A stretch of 64,000 nt of DNA from Amorphophallus konjac (taxonomy: Eukaryota > Streptophyta > Magnoliopsida > Alismatales > Araceae). Within the stretch, counting starts at the first letter, position 1; each line of letters begins with the position of its first letter. The DNA lies in assembly GCA_022559845.1 (NCBI GenBank), contig CM040124.1:65743491-65807490 (forward strand). Direction: 5' to 3'. A model generated the notes under the pieces. That model was not told where the DNA came from, did not search any database, and saw nothing but the letters and a program-made list of their open reading frames with translations. This document shows positions 44,518 to 56,174 of the stretch, piece after piece. The position numbers and the translations under genes were made by a program.

Positions 44518-44919
44518 TCAGGAATTTTCTTCCTGAGTTATTTGGATCACCTGAAGACTCTTGAAACATCGGGCTATCTCCTTTACCAGCTGGAAGTACT
44601 TGATCATTTGCGGCTCCCGAGCTTCGTAGTACCCGTTGATCTGATTTGCGACCAACTTGGAATCAGTGTAAATTCTGACTCGCTCGGCTCCTAGGCGCCG
44701 CGGCATCCTGGCCTTAGAGATTAAGGCATCGTACTCGTAGACGTTGTTTGACGTCGGGAAGCTGAATTTCAGAGCGTATTGTATCTCTACTCCTTCTGAG
44801 GATTTGAGGAGAATACCAGCGTCGTATCTGGTCAAGTTTGAGGATCCATCCATGAACAGGTCCCAGGCGGGGCTGGATGCTGGCCGGGACGTTTCCTCGG
44901 GCGAGACAACACTCTCCAT
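44518..44919 (-). pseudogene. Second (archaeal-type) RNase H of the Tat element
   Basis: Reads WDLFMDGSSNLTRYDAGILL, YEYDALISKARM, and VRIYTDSKLVANQINGYYEA. This matches the extra RNase H domain that sits between the normal RNase H and integrase in Tat-lineage elements. The DGS and YTDS acidic residues are present. It overlaps the end of the preceding frame by a frame change. Confidence 0.78.
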
Positions 44920-46525
44920 GATAAACCGTGAGAGCCAGCCCCTTGATGGCCGTGCAGGGTCGGTAAGAAATGTCGTAGGCTCCGAGCAGTATTGCCCACC
45001 TGATGGGATGACCAGAAGGTTCGGGGTGAGTAAAAATCTTCTTCAGGGGTTCACTAGTCAGCACCACGATGGTGTGTCCTTGGAAGTAAGGCCGGAGGCA
45101 TTTAGCCGAGGTCACCAACGCTGGCATGAGTTTCTCGATTATAGGGTACCTTCTTTCGGCCTCAAGGAGCACCTTGCTGACGTAATACATGGGCTTCTGC
45201 ACTCCTCGGTAGTCTCAAACTAGGACTGAGCTTACTGTAGAGGGAGTTGCCGAGAGATAGAGTATAGTGTCTCTCCGGGCACAGGTTCAATAATACTGGC
45301 AGTGAGGCCAGAAACTCTTTTAGCTTGGGAAATGCCTTCTGGCACTCACTGTCCCAGGCGAAGGTAGCGAATGCCAGCTTGGGCCCTCTCAACAATTTGA
45401 AGAAAGGCAGGCATCGTTTCACCAGTCTGGATAGGAAACGGTTGAGTGTAGTAATTCTTCCTGTCAGGTGCTGAACATCCTTGACACAGGCCGGTGGCCG
45501 CATGTCCAGGATGGCCTGGATCTTGTTGGGGTTGGCCTCGATCCCTCTCTGGGTCACCAGAAATCCCAGGAACTTTTCAGATTTAACTTTGAAGGCAGAC
45601 TTGGCTGGATTAAGCTTCATACTGTACCTATGGAGGGTGTTAAAGGTCTCGGCCAAGTCGGTGAAATGGTCCTCGGCCTTGGGTGTCTTGACGGGCATGT
45701 CATCAATATAGGCCTCGACGTTCCTCCCAATCTTGTCTTCGAACATCTCGTTGACCAACCTCCGATATGTTGCTCCGACGTTCTTTAACCCGAAGGGCAT
45801 TCGGGTGTATCAATATACGCAAAAATCGATGATGAGGGCAATTTTCTTTATATCTTCAGGGTTCATCCAGATCTGATGGTACCCGAAATAGGCGTCCAGA
45901 AAGCTGAGGAGTTCATTGCCCGAGGTTGAATCGACCAGTTGGTCGATGCTCGGTAATGGATAGCAGTCCTTCGGAGTGGCTTTATTGAGGTCGGTGAAGT
46001 CCATGCACATCTGCCATTTGCCTGAAGCTTTCGGCACCAGGATGACGTTGGCGAGCCAAGTTGCGTAAAGGATCCGACGGAACAGCTTGATTTTCTTTGA
46101 CTTATGATCTGCTCTTTGATGATCGCCTATTTTTCTGGGATGTGCCTCCTTCTTCGCTGTTGGACTGGTTTCACCGATGGGTCGAGGTTGAGTTTATGCA
46201 TCACCATCTCCCATGGAATTCTGGGAAGATCCTCATCAGACCACGCAAAGACTTGAATGCACATTGAAAGGAAGTCTTTGTATTGTTCTTGTACATCGGG
46301 TGGTAAATCTGCCCCATTTTTCACTTCGAGAACCGGGTCATCTTTGAGGAAGATTGACAGTAGCTCCCCGCCGGGTTTGCCTGCCGTCATTTTTTCCTCG
46401 ACTTCCCCGATCTCTTTATTTTTTTCCTCTTGCCTTACGGCATTGACCGAGAATACATAGCACCTTCTAGCTATTGCCTGGTTACCTCGGACTTCCCTAG
46501 TACTAGATTTGGTGAGAAACTTCAT
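44920..46525 (-). pseudogene. Tat reverse transcriptase and first RNase H
   Basis: Order on the minus strand: connector with HKLNLDPSVKPVQQRRR (46525-46127), RT N-terminal half (WQMCMDFTDLNKATPKDCYPLP, 46037-45810), RT C-terminal half (MPFGLKNVGATYRRLVNEMF and YIDDM, the catalytic Asp pair, 45800-45162), then the RNase H1 connection (MYYVSKVLLEAERRYPIIEK, 45202-44920). At least two frame changes or stops split it, near 45805 and 45180. Confidence 0.8.
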
Positions 46526-46573
46526 TTTCTAGTGATAAGTGGAGGGCACTACCTTTATCTGGTTGATAATACC

Positions 46574-46912
46574 TCAGTCGAAGATGGCATTATAGGCTGA
46601 CATCCCTTTAATCACAATGAAGTTTGCCATAAATGTGATGATTTTTGGAGGGGTACTGAGAGTGACAGGCAGGCTTAGGGCTCCGTCGAGATACGTTGCC
46701 TGGCCATTGAACCCATAGAGAGGGGTTCGAATCGGGCGAAGCCTCGATGGGTTTTCACCCATCTTTAAGAAACATTCATATGCCAAAATGTCAGGGGTGC
46801 TACCATTGTCCACTAGAATCCTATCTACGTTACAATGGTTTATAGTAGCTGATATTACAAGGGCGTCATCGTGCGGGGTGGCTACCCCTTCCAGGTCTTG
46901 GTCAGAGAACAC
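46574..46912 (-). pseudogene. Tat aspartic protease
   Basis: Minus strand. Reads FSDQDLEGVATPHDDALVI, RILVDNGSTPDIL (active-site region) and RTPLYGFNG. It matches the fragment at 23000-23250, which lies in the opposite orientation in an older element. Confidence 0.78.
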
Positions 46913-48617
46913 GAGGCCCTGGTGGTCATTTACCGGCGGAGCTTTGGGTGGCTTGGAAGCCTGGTTGGCTTGCTCGGCGTGACGCTTCCTTCCTTTACTA
47001 TTGTCCCCTCCTGAGGCTGATCCTCCTGAAATGACATTTATGTGGATTCCGCGGGGATGAATGTCAATCTCTTCTGGGGGACTCCGCGATCCTCCCGTTG
47101 CTCGGCTACATACTGGGACAGGTGTCCTTGGTGGATGACACTTTCGATCTCGTCCTTAAGCTATTGACAGTTACCAGTGTGATGGCCGTGGTTGTTGTGG
47201 AACTGGCAGTGCTTTCGACGACTGCGGCGTCTTGGGTCAGTTTTCATTGGCTCGGGTCGGTGAACGAGGCCGGAGTCCTTGATTTCTTGATATATCTCAT
47301 AGACGGGGGTGGATAAAGGAGTGTACTGCTGAAATTTGCACGGAGGCTCCTTACGGTCTCCTTCTCGGTTCCTCTGTTTCCCCTGGCCCGAGGCTTGCTT
47401 AGACGGTCACTTTTTGTCTCATTCTCGCTCCGAGCTCGACGGGTCTCGGCATGCATTGAGAGCCTCTTCGCACTCTACATGGCGTAGAGCCAGGGTCACC
47501 AAGTCGGCGAGAGAGGAGGGAGGGTGGAGCACCAATTCTCGCCGAAGGTTTTCATCTCGGGTGCCTCCGGCCAGCGTGGTGATGGCTAAGGCCACGTCTA
47601 GGCGGGGGATGTGTAGAGCTTCTGACTTAAAGCAGTTGATGTAAGCCCATAGCTTTTGCCCCTGTGCCTGCTTGAGTGCCCACAGTCCCGCAATCGACTT
47701 TGGAGAGCCGCTGCCGGTGAAGCTTTCTTTGAACAATCGCCCGAAGTGTCGGAAGTTGAGGATGCTTCTGGGGGCGAGCGCTCAGAACAAGGCCTGAGTG
47801 CCTTGGACCAAAGTGGTCACGAACGCTTGGCAGTTGACGACACCGGACGTCCCGTGCAGGGTCATCAGGGCGTCAAAGTTGTCATATTGGTCGGCCGGGT
47901 CGCCTTAGCCGTCGTAAGATTTAATGGTTGGTAGGGAAACTCTCGGTGAGATCTCTCCATCCAAAATATGGTCAGAGAACGGGGATTGCTCCTCGTCATC
48001 CTTTATAGAGCACTTTTGTAGGGCACGGAGGGCGCGCTCCAGTTCGACGAAATGCCACTCGAAGTCATGCCGGCTGACGCTGGGACGGCGCCGGGGGGCT
48101 GTGGACATTTCTCTAGCTGTCGCCCCACCCCCCGGCGGGGGCGTCTGCTTCTGTACGATGTTGAGGTGAGCCAAAATTTTTCCCTCGTGGATTGGAGGAA
48201 GCTTCTTGTTCCGAGGGCAGGGTTGTAAGGGCCCGCCAGGCCTGTTTAGGATGAGACGTCCGCCTTGGAGAGTAAAGCGGTCTCCGGTTGTCAACAGGGA
48301 GGCTTCTGCATGGGGGGGACTCATCCGGGGAAGCCGCGACCCCTCCTCCCTGGCTACCTGTGTCCTCATCAAATCGATGAGGATATACAGTTTAGTGTTG
48401 AGGGTCTGGAGGGCGTCTGGGTTCCCGGGATTGGGTTGTCCCCCCATGGCCGGTGGAGGTAGGGTGTTAACTTGATTGCTGGCGTTGGAGAAGGGGCCCG
48501 TAGAAGAGTGTGAGGGTGCAGGTTCCCCCTCCACGGCTCCTGGTGCCTTCCCTTTTCATCGACGTTTCTCCTACTAGAACTTCTTCGCACCATATTGGCT
48601 CTTTGCTTGGTTCCCAC
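46913..48617 (-). pseudogene. Tat gag
   Basis: Minus strand from just inside the primer site. A Pro-rich N-terminus (48534-47905) is followed by a gag core (LFKESFTGSGSPKSIAGLW, WAYINCFKSEAL) and a zinc knuckle CQFHNNHGHHTGNC (47167-47208). In-frame stops occur near 47908, 47800 and 47163. It leads into the protease without a clear gap. Confidence 0.75.
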
Positions 48618-48628
48618 AGACGGCGTCA
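48609..48628 (-). other. Tat primer binding site
   Basis: The minus strand reads TGACGCCGTCTGTGGGAACC, one base off the TGGCGCCGTCTGTGGG type found in Tat/Retand elements, two bases from the LTR end. Confidence 0.75.
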
Positions 48629-48630
48629 GA

Positions 48631-49618
48631 TGAAAAGGCGTGATCTTATGCTGAAGCCTGAGCCGTACGATCCCTGATTTGAATGGGTCGCCGCCACCAA
48701 AGGTGAGGATTCTACAAGGTAGGAAACGGATCAGAGGAGCCCAGGGATATGACCCCAGGAAAAACCCTCCGATGCCTAAGTCAGCAAACTGATAGAGGGT
48801 GGGCAGAAGTGATGTAGGAGAAAAAAGGAGACGGGCACGAGATTTCTCTCCACCAATACGTGTGGCTTTGAGTGCTCAGACTCACTTACCTTTTCGGAGG
48901 GTTCATTAAGTTTATATAGCCGCTCGCTCCCCATGCTGAAGTCAAGGAATCCTGAGGGACTAGGCGGCGTTACGTCCTTGTTGAGAGCTCTTCATTATTT
49001 GAGGACTCTTGCCCTCCCCTATCCTTTTGAGCTTCTTGCTCCGAGTGGCAACGTAACATCCGCCTAGATAAGCGCCCGGTTGACCGTCCGAGCGTGGGTT
49101 GTCCATTTAGGGGGCGATCAGACTTTTCTCGAGCAACGAAGGCGTCCTTGGTCAGTTATGCTCGAGTGCCATTTGGGCTCTTCCCGAGCGACCGTTACTC
49201 GGACTTCTAGGCTTGGAGGGCGCCTAGGAAGTATTGGTCCAAGCTATTTGGGCTTCAAAATAAGTGGGCCCATTAGTGGGGCTGTCACTTGGGGAGTTCG
49301 GCCTTGTTGGGTCGGATTGGACCTAGTTGGGCCGCTCCGGGCCACATGTTTTTTGGGTCGCTGATTTTCCCCTCTCCACTTGCCCCCCTACTCCTGAGCC
49401 AAAGGTCAGGCTCGGAGAGTAGAGTATAATCGGGCTGTATTTGTGGCTCAGTCGGGGATTGGCCATTGCGAGCTATCCCAATTTTAAAGTTTAGGGGCCA
49501 TTAAATGTGGTTGTCCTAGTGCATGGCGGCTCGAGCATGATGATGATGTACCCGCATCGGTTCGGGTGCACCATCCTCAGAATTCGAAACGTCGGGCAAT
49601 TCTTCTTAGGGTCACTTG
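48631..49618 (-). repeat. Tat 5' LTR, end truncated
   Basis: Starts TGAAAAGGCG and aligns with 23270-24138 plus 39271 onward. The match stops at CTTGG (49618), about 35 bp before the end I infer for the other LTR, where copia E sequence begins. TATA box (minus) near 48912-48918. Confidence 0.75.
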
Positions 49619-51918
49619 GATTTCATCAAAAGCAATAGGTTCAGATACGAATTAAGAAGAAGGAATGTTCAATAGTGTAATCAAGTGAAGAAATTTCCAA
49701 CAATGGCAATATCAATTAGCAGCATACAAGAATCAAACAATGAAGTTAGGTAGACATGGAGCTCAAGAAATCATTGTATCAGAATGATGATAAAATTATT
49801 TCATGGAATTCAAAAAGACATTGCATCATTAAAAATCATAATCTGAAGCATCATTCATTAATTAAGCTTTCAATTTTTAGACGCTTCTATTATATGAACT
49901 CTTATGATGTAGCCCTCATTGTTCTGCTTGCTTTAAGTGAAATGAATTTAGAGTTTATTAATTAAACTCTTTGAAGCATTTTGCACTCAGACTTAATAGA
50001 AATAAACCAAGGCTACATGTTAAAATCTTGTTTAACCTCCTTTTGCCCTACTCATTTAAAATCAATGACTCCCTTAGGAGTAACTAAAGACAAGTAATGA
50101 GATTAAACATATTTATCATTTCTGGTTTTTACCTCAGGGTTACAACACTTTTTCTGACCTTTTTGGTCGCATTTTTAGATTTCTCTTTTGACTCATAATT
50201 TTTTAAGAGCATTCAAGTATAGCCCACACCTTTTTACATAAGAGTGCACGTTATTTAGACGCCAACACCCCTAGTTACTCAGTGGGACTAACTATCCTAC
50301 TTCATTTTGGGTAGAGATAGCAAGGGCACCTCCATGACATAGTTCACTTCATTTCTTTGATGAAGTAACTAGTTTCTCAATGAACCCTTTGCCATTGCTC
50401 TACCTTGAGCATTAATTCACGATTTTATCATGTGCTGCCCTTTGAAAATTTTCAGATTATTCTATGTTTAAGAACAATACTTAATCTAAATTCCTCAACC
50501 AAAGTTGCCTTAACCTTAATTTTTCAGATCTTAGGAGATAGCACAGGACACAACATGTGTGAATTGGTTGAGGCCTATTAAGTTCTGAATATAACCTTTT
50601 TCATAAAATTCAATTTTTAAACTTCTGAATTCATTAAGCTCAAACCATCAGTTTTATTCATGGGTTATCATAAGGTCATATAAAAGAAGATTCCTTAATG
50701 TGATTTGCTCAAATCAATGAATTGAAGAACAGATTGAAATTATTCTGATATCAATTGAGGTTCAATAAATTTTCAATAAAGTTCAACATGGAAGACAGTC
50801 TTTTAAGAATTAGCATGAAGATATGGATGACAATTTTAAGGAAGGTCTGACACCAATAGAAAGGAACTTCTTTTTGAGAATATGCAATCCAAAGCCTTTA
50901 GTGAGACTCCCCCTGAGATGATGCTGGATTTAACAGACAAGATTCAGAGTCAAGGCTTAAGATGAAGGGTGATCAAAAATTTTCAAGGAGCATCCTTTCT
51001 CAACAGATTCAGAATTTGAAATCAATAGTGGCTGGAACAAGTCAAGTGATACCAATGGGAGAAAATTCTTGTTGAGATAGTGCGATCAAATGATCTTAGA
51101 AAGGCTCTTCCTCAGAAATAGCTGAGATATCAGACTTAAGGAAACAAGGAGTATGAAGTGATGATAGTGGACAATAAAGACCAGATTGCTCAGAAACTTC
51201 AAGTAGGACAAATGAAGTCGACTTGAGAAATTTCTAAGTCAACTTGAATGATTCAATCACAACTAGGAATGAATGCATGAATTTTTTGTGTTTTCAAATA
51301 TTGAAGACGTGCTTTCAATTGTTACAAGCTCCCCCTATCTAAATGCAGATTATGCATAAGATAGATGCCAATCGGGGCATGATACTAGCTCCTCCTGACT
51401 AAATGCATTGTGTGACTGATTTATACATGAAAGGCATGCAAGACTTGAATGGATGCAATTGTTCAATATGAGAAATCAATTTGAAATTTATTCTTATGAC
51501 AATTCATAACAATGCAGGTAAATATAAGCAGATATTCAAATCATGAGTCAGAGTTAGCTTCACAAATAGCCCTTAGTACTTGGCAGAGCACTTAGGTCCG
51601 AAGACCACCTCACGCATAGTGTGGGTTTCCAGACAGACCACATCTGTCCTTCTCCCAACACTATTTGATTATACCATTAGGCTTTTCATGCAACCAACTT
51701 TAAGATCCCATAGCAAAAACAATCAACCAGAACAAGCATGAATTCTTACTAATTAAAAGACATGATGTGCAGGTTAGATAATAAAAGAAATTAGACCAAT
51801 CCTACAAGCAAAAACAATGAATGTGGTGAATGGGGTTTTACCAAATCAGGGTGCCTTGTTTATTTATCGAACCCCCTTTTATTTCCTTGCTCCAAGGCAC
51901 ACTTGCAAAGACAAATTC
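49619..51918 (-). other. Copia E noncoding region after gag
   Basis: A/T-rich with no coding domain. On the minus strand it has CAGGGGGAG (near 50907-50915) and AGGGGGAGC (near 51328-51336), plus the third copy of the three-hairpin element (51576-51665). Confidence 0.5.
51576..51665 (-). promoter_or_regulatory. Conserved three-hairpin element, copy 3
   Basis: Minus strand: GACAGA-TGTGG-TCTGTC, then CAC-TATGC-GTG, then GGTC-TTCG-GACC (plus 51595-51606). The last stem has GGTC/GACC where copy 1 has GATC/GATC, a compensatory change. It lies about 300 bp after gag. Confidence 0.57.
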
Positions 51919-54092
51919 TCATTTCTTGTTCAAAGGTACCCAAGATCTCTTGGGTCCTGAAAGATTGGCTGCACCTCTCTTTGGTGCTATCCATGATTTC
52001 AAGGCATTAGAATCATCAAACTTCATAACAAGACAATCATTCATAGTGTGTCCTAATTTCCCACAGTAATGACAGTGATTAAATGCATTAAAATTCATCT
52101 TAATAAGATAGGCATGAGGTTTCTGTGGGAAGGCAGTGGTTCTGCCATTTCTATCATAGAAATTGTGGTTCCTTTTCAGATGCCAACAGTCCATGACTGT
52201 ATGACCAGCTCTTTTGTAGTTATGACAGTAAGGCCTTTTGTTTGAAAACAATTTTGGCCTTCTTTGGACGGTGGGTTTTCTACAAGCTCTTAATTCATCA
52301 TTCTTAAAAACCAAGCAATCATGCATGATATGGCCAGATCTACCACAGTAGAGACACTGAATTGTTCCTTTCTTTACAACATGATTTTCAACATGAGCTT
52401 TTCTATCATGCATACGAGAGTTTTGAAATGAACCCTTTTTGTTTGAATTCATTTTGGAATCTTTGAAACCATTCAATTTCTTGTATGCATTATTCTCATC
52501 AAAGTTCATGACATTACAATCATGCATCATGTGACCTACTCTACCACAATAATAACATGATATTTTCTTTTTGTGTGCATATGTGTGTGTCGCAGACTCA
52601 TGTACTACATGCACTGTGGTAGCAGGATTCTTTTTGAACATTTTCTACATATCATTGACCTTTTTCTATTTTTCACTTTGTTTCAGATTTTTATGATTTT
52701 CAACTTGTTTTGGGTCTTTCTGGGCAGTGAACTGAAAGATGGGTGAGTTTGAGGTTTTGGATGGCCCAGAGCTGCCCACAAATGAAGTATAAAATTTGTT
52801 TTCAAAACTTTTCTTATTTACTGGGTTGTAACCTAGTCCCTCTTTCTAAAAATTGACTTTAGTTCCAAGGATCTTATCAAAGTTATTCTTTCCCTCAACA
52901 AATTTAGACAATGAGTCATTTAGATCATCAATCTCTTATTGGAGGGATGAGATACTAAGCTCATAGTTGGCCATCTCTTCTTCGCACTCAGCAACTCTAA
53001 TTTTCAAAGCTTCATTAACAGATTTGAAATCATCATTTTCTTTTAGCAAATGGTTCAGTTTTTCAGACTCATCTAAGCAAACAGATTTGCCTTTTTCTAG
53101 AACAAGGAGCCTTTCAAACATAGCAGAATTCGGTTCTTTGAGTTTTTCATTTTCTTGTTTCAATCTATCAATTTCCTCAACTTGTTTTTCATTAATGGCC
53201 ACTGAATTCAGTTTTTCAATCAATTCTTCCTCTATTTGTTCCAATTCTAGTTTCTTTTCTAGCATATTTTTATTTTCCTCTCTCAATGAACCAATTAGGT
53301 CTTTCTACCATTCAAGGTCCGAGAGGAGACCTTCATTCAGTTCTTTCACAAATGGACACTCATTACAAATAGAGTTATCAGAATATGTGTTTTTAGCTTC
53401 TTTTCTTAGCTTTCTGTTTTGAGTTTCAGATTTATCAAGATTTTTCTGAAGTTCTGCGTTTACCACCTCAACGGCTTCAAGTTTTTCTGAAATCAATTCG
53501 TTTTCCTCCTCAAAATTTTTAAGTTTCTTTTCAACTTTTTCAATTTGATTTCTAAGTTCTTCATTTTTTGACTTCAATACTTTCAAGCTTTCATTGTCAG
53601 AATCAATGTGAGCTGAATTATTTAACTTCTTTTTCAAGTATTTATTTTGTTTTCCTAAATTTTCACACATCTCAAGCAATTCAGCATAAGCATCTTCCCA
53701 ATCCTCAATAGAATTTTTTTTTGAAGGGATTGCTTACATCTTCATCATCATTTTCTTCGTGGCCTTGAATGTTGTCAACCATGAGACACTTATATTACTT
53801 TACCTTCTTGTAGATAGCAACTAGTTTGTCCTAGATTTCCTTAGCAGACCTGGAGGAAGACAAATGGAAAGATATTATGATCAATAGCATTTTTCAAAAT
53901 ATTTAGAGCTCTGAGATTTTCATTGTTCTTCATCCTATGACTGTCTGTCCACTTGGACATATCTTTGGGCAGTTTGTGTGGACCTTTAGAAATGATGTTT
54001 CATAGGTTTCGATTAACTGCATTTACAAATGTGCACATACTGCCTAACCACATAGAGATATCAGAACCATCAAATAGCGGTGGATGAGCCAT
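51919..54092 (-). pseudogene. Copia E gag with four zinc knuckles
   Basis: Starts at a minus ATG at 54092 (AHPPLFDGSDISMWLGSM). Stops and a frame change follow, then a long coiled coil (53679-52936; KNEELRNQIEKVEKKLKNFE and ENKNMLEKKLELEQIEEELI). The C-terminal part has CYYCGRVGHMMHDC (52516-52557), CLYCGRSGHIMHDC (52316-52357), CHNYKRAGHTVMDC (52186-52227, one Cys lost) and CHYCGKLGHTMNDC (52033-52074). It ends GPKRSWVPLNKK. The 240-codon knuckle segment (52641-51919) is uninterrupted. Homologous to 26267-27937. Confidence 0.78.
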
Positions 54093-54180
54093 TGAAAACT
54101 CGGACAATTAAAACAATGATAGTGCACAAAGAACAACATGACCTTCTCTGTAGATTGTTGAATCTGATCTATCAGAGACC

Positions 54181-54193
54181 TACTCTGATACCA
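54181..54193 (-). other. Primer binding site (initiator Met tRNA), family E
   Basis: The minus strand reads TGGTATCAGAGTA, two bases from the LTR end at 54196. Confidence 0.8.
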
Positions 54194-54195
54194 AT

Positions 54196-54563
54196 TGTTA
54201 GGTGCACTACTAGGATCTAGAGGGGGGCTGAATAAATCTAGCTACGAATATATGCCCGATTTAAAACTTCTGGTCCAATCTAAACAATCAAAGGCCGTTC
54301 ACACAGATTATACATCAAATGCTTTGCCACACGAAGCCTTAAGCGTAGTCATATGTTAACCAACGTGCTAATAGGATTAACCCAACAGACTCAGCTGTAT
54401 GCACGTCAAACAAACACCCTATGAAGGAAGTAGAAGATATAGAACAGTCACACCATCAAACCACACTGGACATAGATTTTTTAGGTGGTTCAATCTGCTA
54501 CCCACAAACCTACGTCCACCCCTCACTCAAACCGAGTGAGGCTTCCCTTTGTTGAGTAGTGGA
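54196..54563 (-). repeat. Copia E LTR, U5 fragment
   Basis: Starts TGTTAGGTGCAC (plus) next to the primer site and includes the conserved hairpin motif at 54478-54541. It is cut at 54563 by LTR F. The rest would lie to the right of the family F and Tekay insertions. Confidence 0.7.
54478..54541 (-). promoter_or_regulatory. Conserved LTR hairpin motif, copy 5 (family E)
   Basis: Minus strand: CTCACTC-GGTTT-GAGTGAG perfect, GGTGG...CCACC perfect, ACGTA kept. The inner stem is less clear (GGTT/AACC is the best pairing). Confidence 0.6.
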
Positions 54564-54779
54564 TGTCAGATCTAGAGGGGAGGGGTGAATAGATCTGCCC
54601 CTCTTTTCATAGAACACCCCTCTTTAAAGCTAGATGGAAAAAGAATTACAGCGGAATACAACTAGCTTAACGAAGTACACTACGATTGACTTAGCAAGAT
54701 GAGCAAATAATATAGAGAATGAACCTAAGCATGCATCTAGCACAAAGCAATCACATAATCAAACAACAACACACGAGAT

Positions 54780-54842
54780 TTTAAGGTGGTTAGGACTGAA
54801 TCCCCAGTCCTACGTCCACCCCTCACCAAACCCAGTGAGGCT
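54780..54842 (-). promoter_or_regulatory. Conserved LTR hairpin motif, copy 6 (family F)
   Basis: Minus strand: CCTCAC/GTGAGG, GGTGG-ACGTA-GGACTG-GGGATT-CAGTCC-TAA-CCACC. All stems are perfect, and the inner stem is six pairs with a sequence unlike the other families. Confidence 0.7.
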
Positions 54843-54849
54843 CCACTAG

Positions 54850-54975
54850 TGCAGCGCACCAAACCGCAGATCGGAACAACCTCCGATTGCCTTCCTACTA
54901 ACCACCGGTAGGGACGTCAACACCGCAGATCGGAGAACTTCCGATTGCCTTCCTACTAACCACCGGTAGGGACGA
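54850..54975 (-). repeat. Two-unit hairpin repeat in LTR F
   Basis: Two ~60-bp units, each with ATCGGA/TCCGAT and CCTAC/GTAGG stems. The ATCGGA stem keeps all six pairs in both units, while loop bases and length differ (AGTTC and GGTTGT on the minus strand). Confidence 0.65.
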
Positions 54976-55428
54976 ATCTCAGTTTCAATAGTTTGAACAA
55001 AATGAAAAGAGAACAAGATGAAAATGCTCAAATGAGATATGAAGATATGTTGAAAGAGAAAAGATCTTGTCTGTGATTGCTGGAGCTTGAATCTGATTCT
55101 TCAATCGATGTAGATCACCAACAGAGACTTCTTTCTTCGTCACAAAGCTCTCCTCTTGATTCAGTAACAATGGCTTCTTCTTCCTTGTGAGATGAGCTTC
55201 CTTAGATCCTCTTGAGTGGATGAAGAAGTTTATGGATGAAGATTTGATCACCCTTGAGAACCTTGATTGCTTATAGCTTCCTTGAAGGTTGCTTGCTTCA
55301 GATCTAAGCATGAATCACCTTGGAATGGATGAAGAACTTCTGCACGGAGTACTGTTCACGGCTACAGTACCTCTTCTTCTAACCTCCTCTTTAGCCTCTC
55401 TTGTTCTCTCGTGATGCCTTGGATTCAA

Positions 55429-55462
55429 TTAGGGTTTCTAATCCTCTTGTGTTGGTTTTATA
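55429..55462 (-). promoter_or_regulatory. TATA box and telo-box of LTR F
   Basis: The minus strand reads TATAAAAC (55462-55455) then AAACCCTAA (55437-55429). Same order as in family A, with similar spacing. Confidence 0.6.
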
Positions 55463-55594
55463 TCTTTTGAATTGTCCATAGACACCCCCCAGACCAGATC
55501 CACAATCCATGGGAGATTGGGTGATTTTAGGATTAAACAAATCCAAGAAGAGGGGATGCCCACGAGGTGGAAAATAAAGTCAAAAGTTGCTGCA

Positions 55595-55855
55595 ACGGGG
55601 CTGTCGGTCCACCGGAAGTTGGTGGCCGGTCGACCCGCTAAATGCAACCAGAAACAAAACTGGGCCGGTTGACCGCCCTTATGGCATCAGTCGACCGGTT
55701 CCTCTGCACTTTGCCAAAAGAACATTGTGTTTTGGTCCGGTCGACCGGCCAAGCAGCACCAGTCGACCGGTGATCCTATGCTACACCCAAAACAGTTGAA
55801 GTCTTCACCGGTCGACCGCCCCACTGAAGCCGGTCGATCGGAAATTCTCTGCTAT
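55595..55855 (-). promoter_or_regulatory. Cluster of CCGGTCGACCGG palindromes in LTR F U3
   Basis: About eight GGTCGACC-type or mutated sites (for example GGCCGGTCGACC, GGTCCGGTCGACCGG, ACCGGTCGACCGC), upstream of the minus-strand TATA box. The surrounding sequence is not obviously alike in families A and F. Confidence 0.5.
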
Positions 55856-56174
55856 GATTAGGCTTCATGAAATGCATCTGAAACTCATGATTTGGAAATC
55901 CATTTAGGGCCAAACTTGACCTTGTGTATAAGTAACCTTTGGACGTTGAAACCAAGTGTGCACGGCCCCGTGTTGGCTATTCTTCATCCTTGCTTGGGCA
56001 CGATCATTGAGCTTTCACTTTTGCCGTCTCCACTCCATTCCTTGGCTTATCTGACATGAAAGAACATCAAGTATTTCAGTCATATGAGAGTGAGAAATAT
56101 CATTGACTTATAGTGTTTAGCCATTATCAAAACCATGAATTTCAAATGACTCAAATGACCACAGGGGCACAACA

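Larger units (their letters stand above)
23270..49618 (-). mobile_element. Tat/Retand-type Ty3/gypsy element, degenerate, with nested copia
   Basis: Minus-strand element: 5' LTR 48631-49618, primer site, gag, protease, RT, RNase H, second RNase H, integrase, antisense ORF region 39427-41970, and a 3' LTR (23270-24138 plus 39271-~39426) split by the copia element 24139-39270. The second RNase H and the antisense extra ORF are hallmarks of the Tat lineage. Several frames are broken, and the two LTRs differ at roughly one base in ten over the stretch I compared, so it is old. Confidence 0.8.
49619..54563 (-). mobile_element. Copia family E element, partial
   Basis: Minus-strand element: LTR fragment 54196-54563, Met-tRNA primer site, gag 54092-51919, then 2.3 kb of noncoding DNA to 49619, where it joins the Tat LTR without an LTR of its own. 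No pol domain is seen. Truncated on both sides: on the left by deletion or rearrangement, on the right by insertion of family F. Confidence 0.72.
54564..56174 (-). repeat. Copia F 3' LTR
   Basis: Plus TGTCAGATCTAG...GGGGCACAACA, 1611 bp. On the minus strand it has U3 palindromes (55595-55855), a TATA box (55455-55462), a telo-box (55429-55437), a two-unit hairpin repeat (54850-54975) and the conserved motif (54780-54842): the same order as in family A. Confidence 0.78.
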
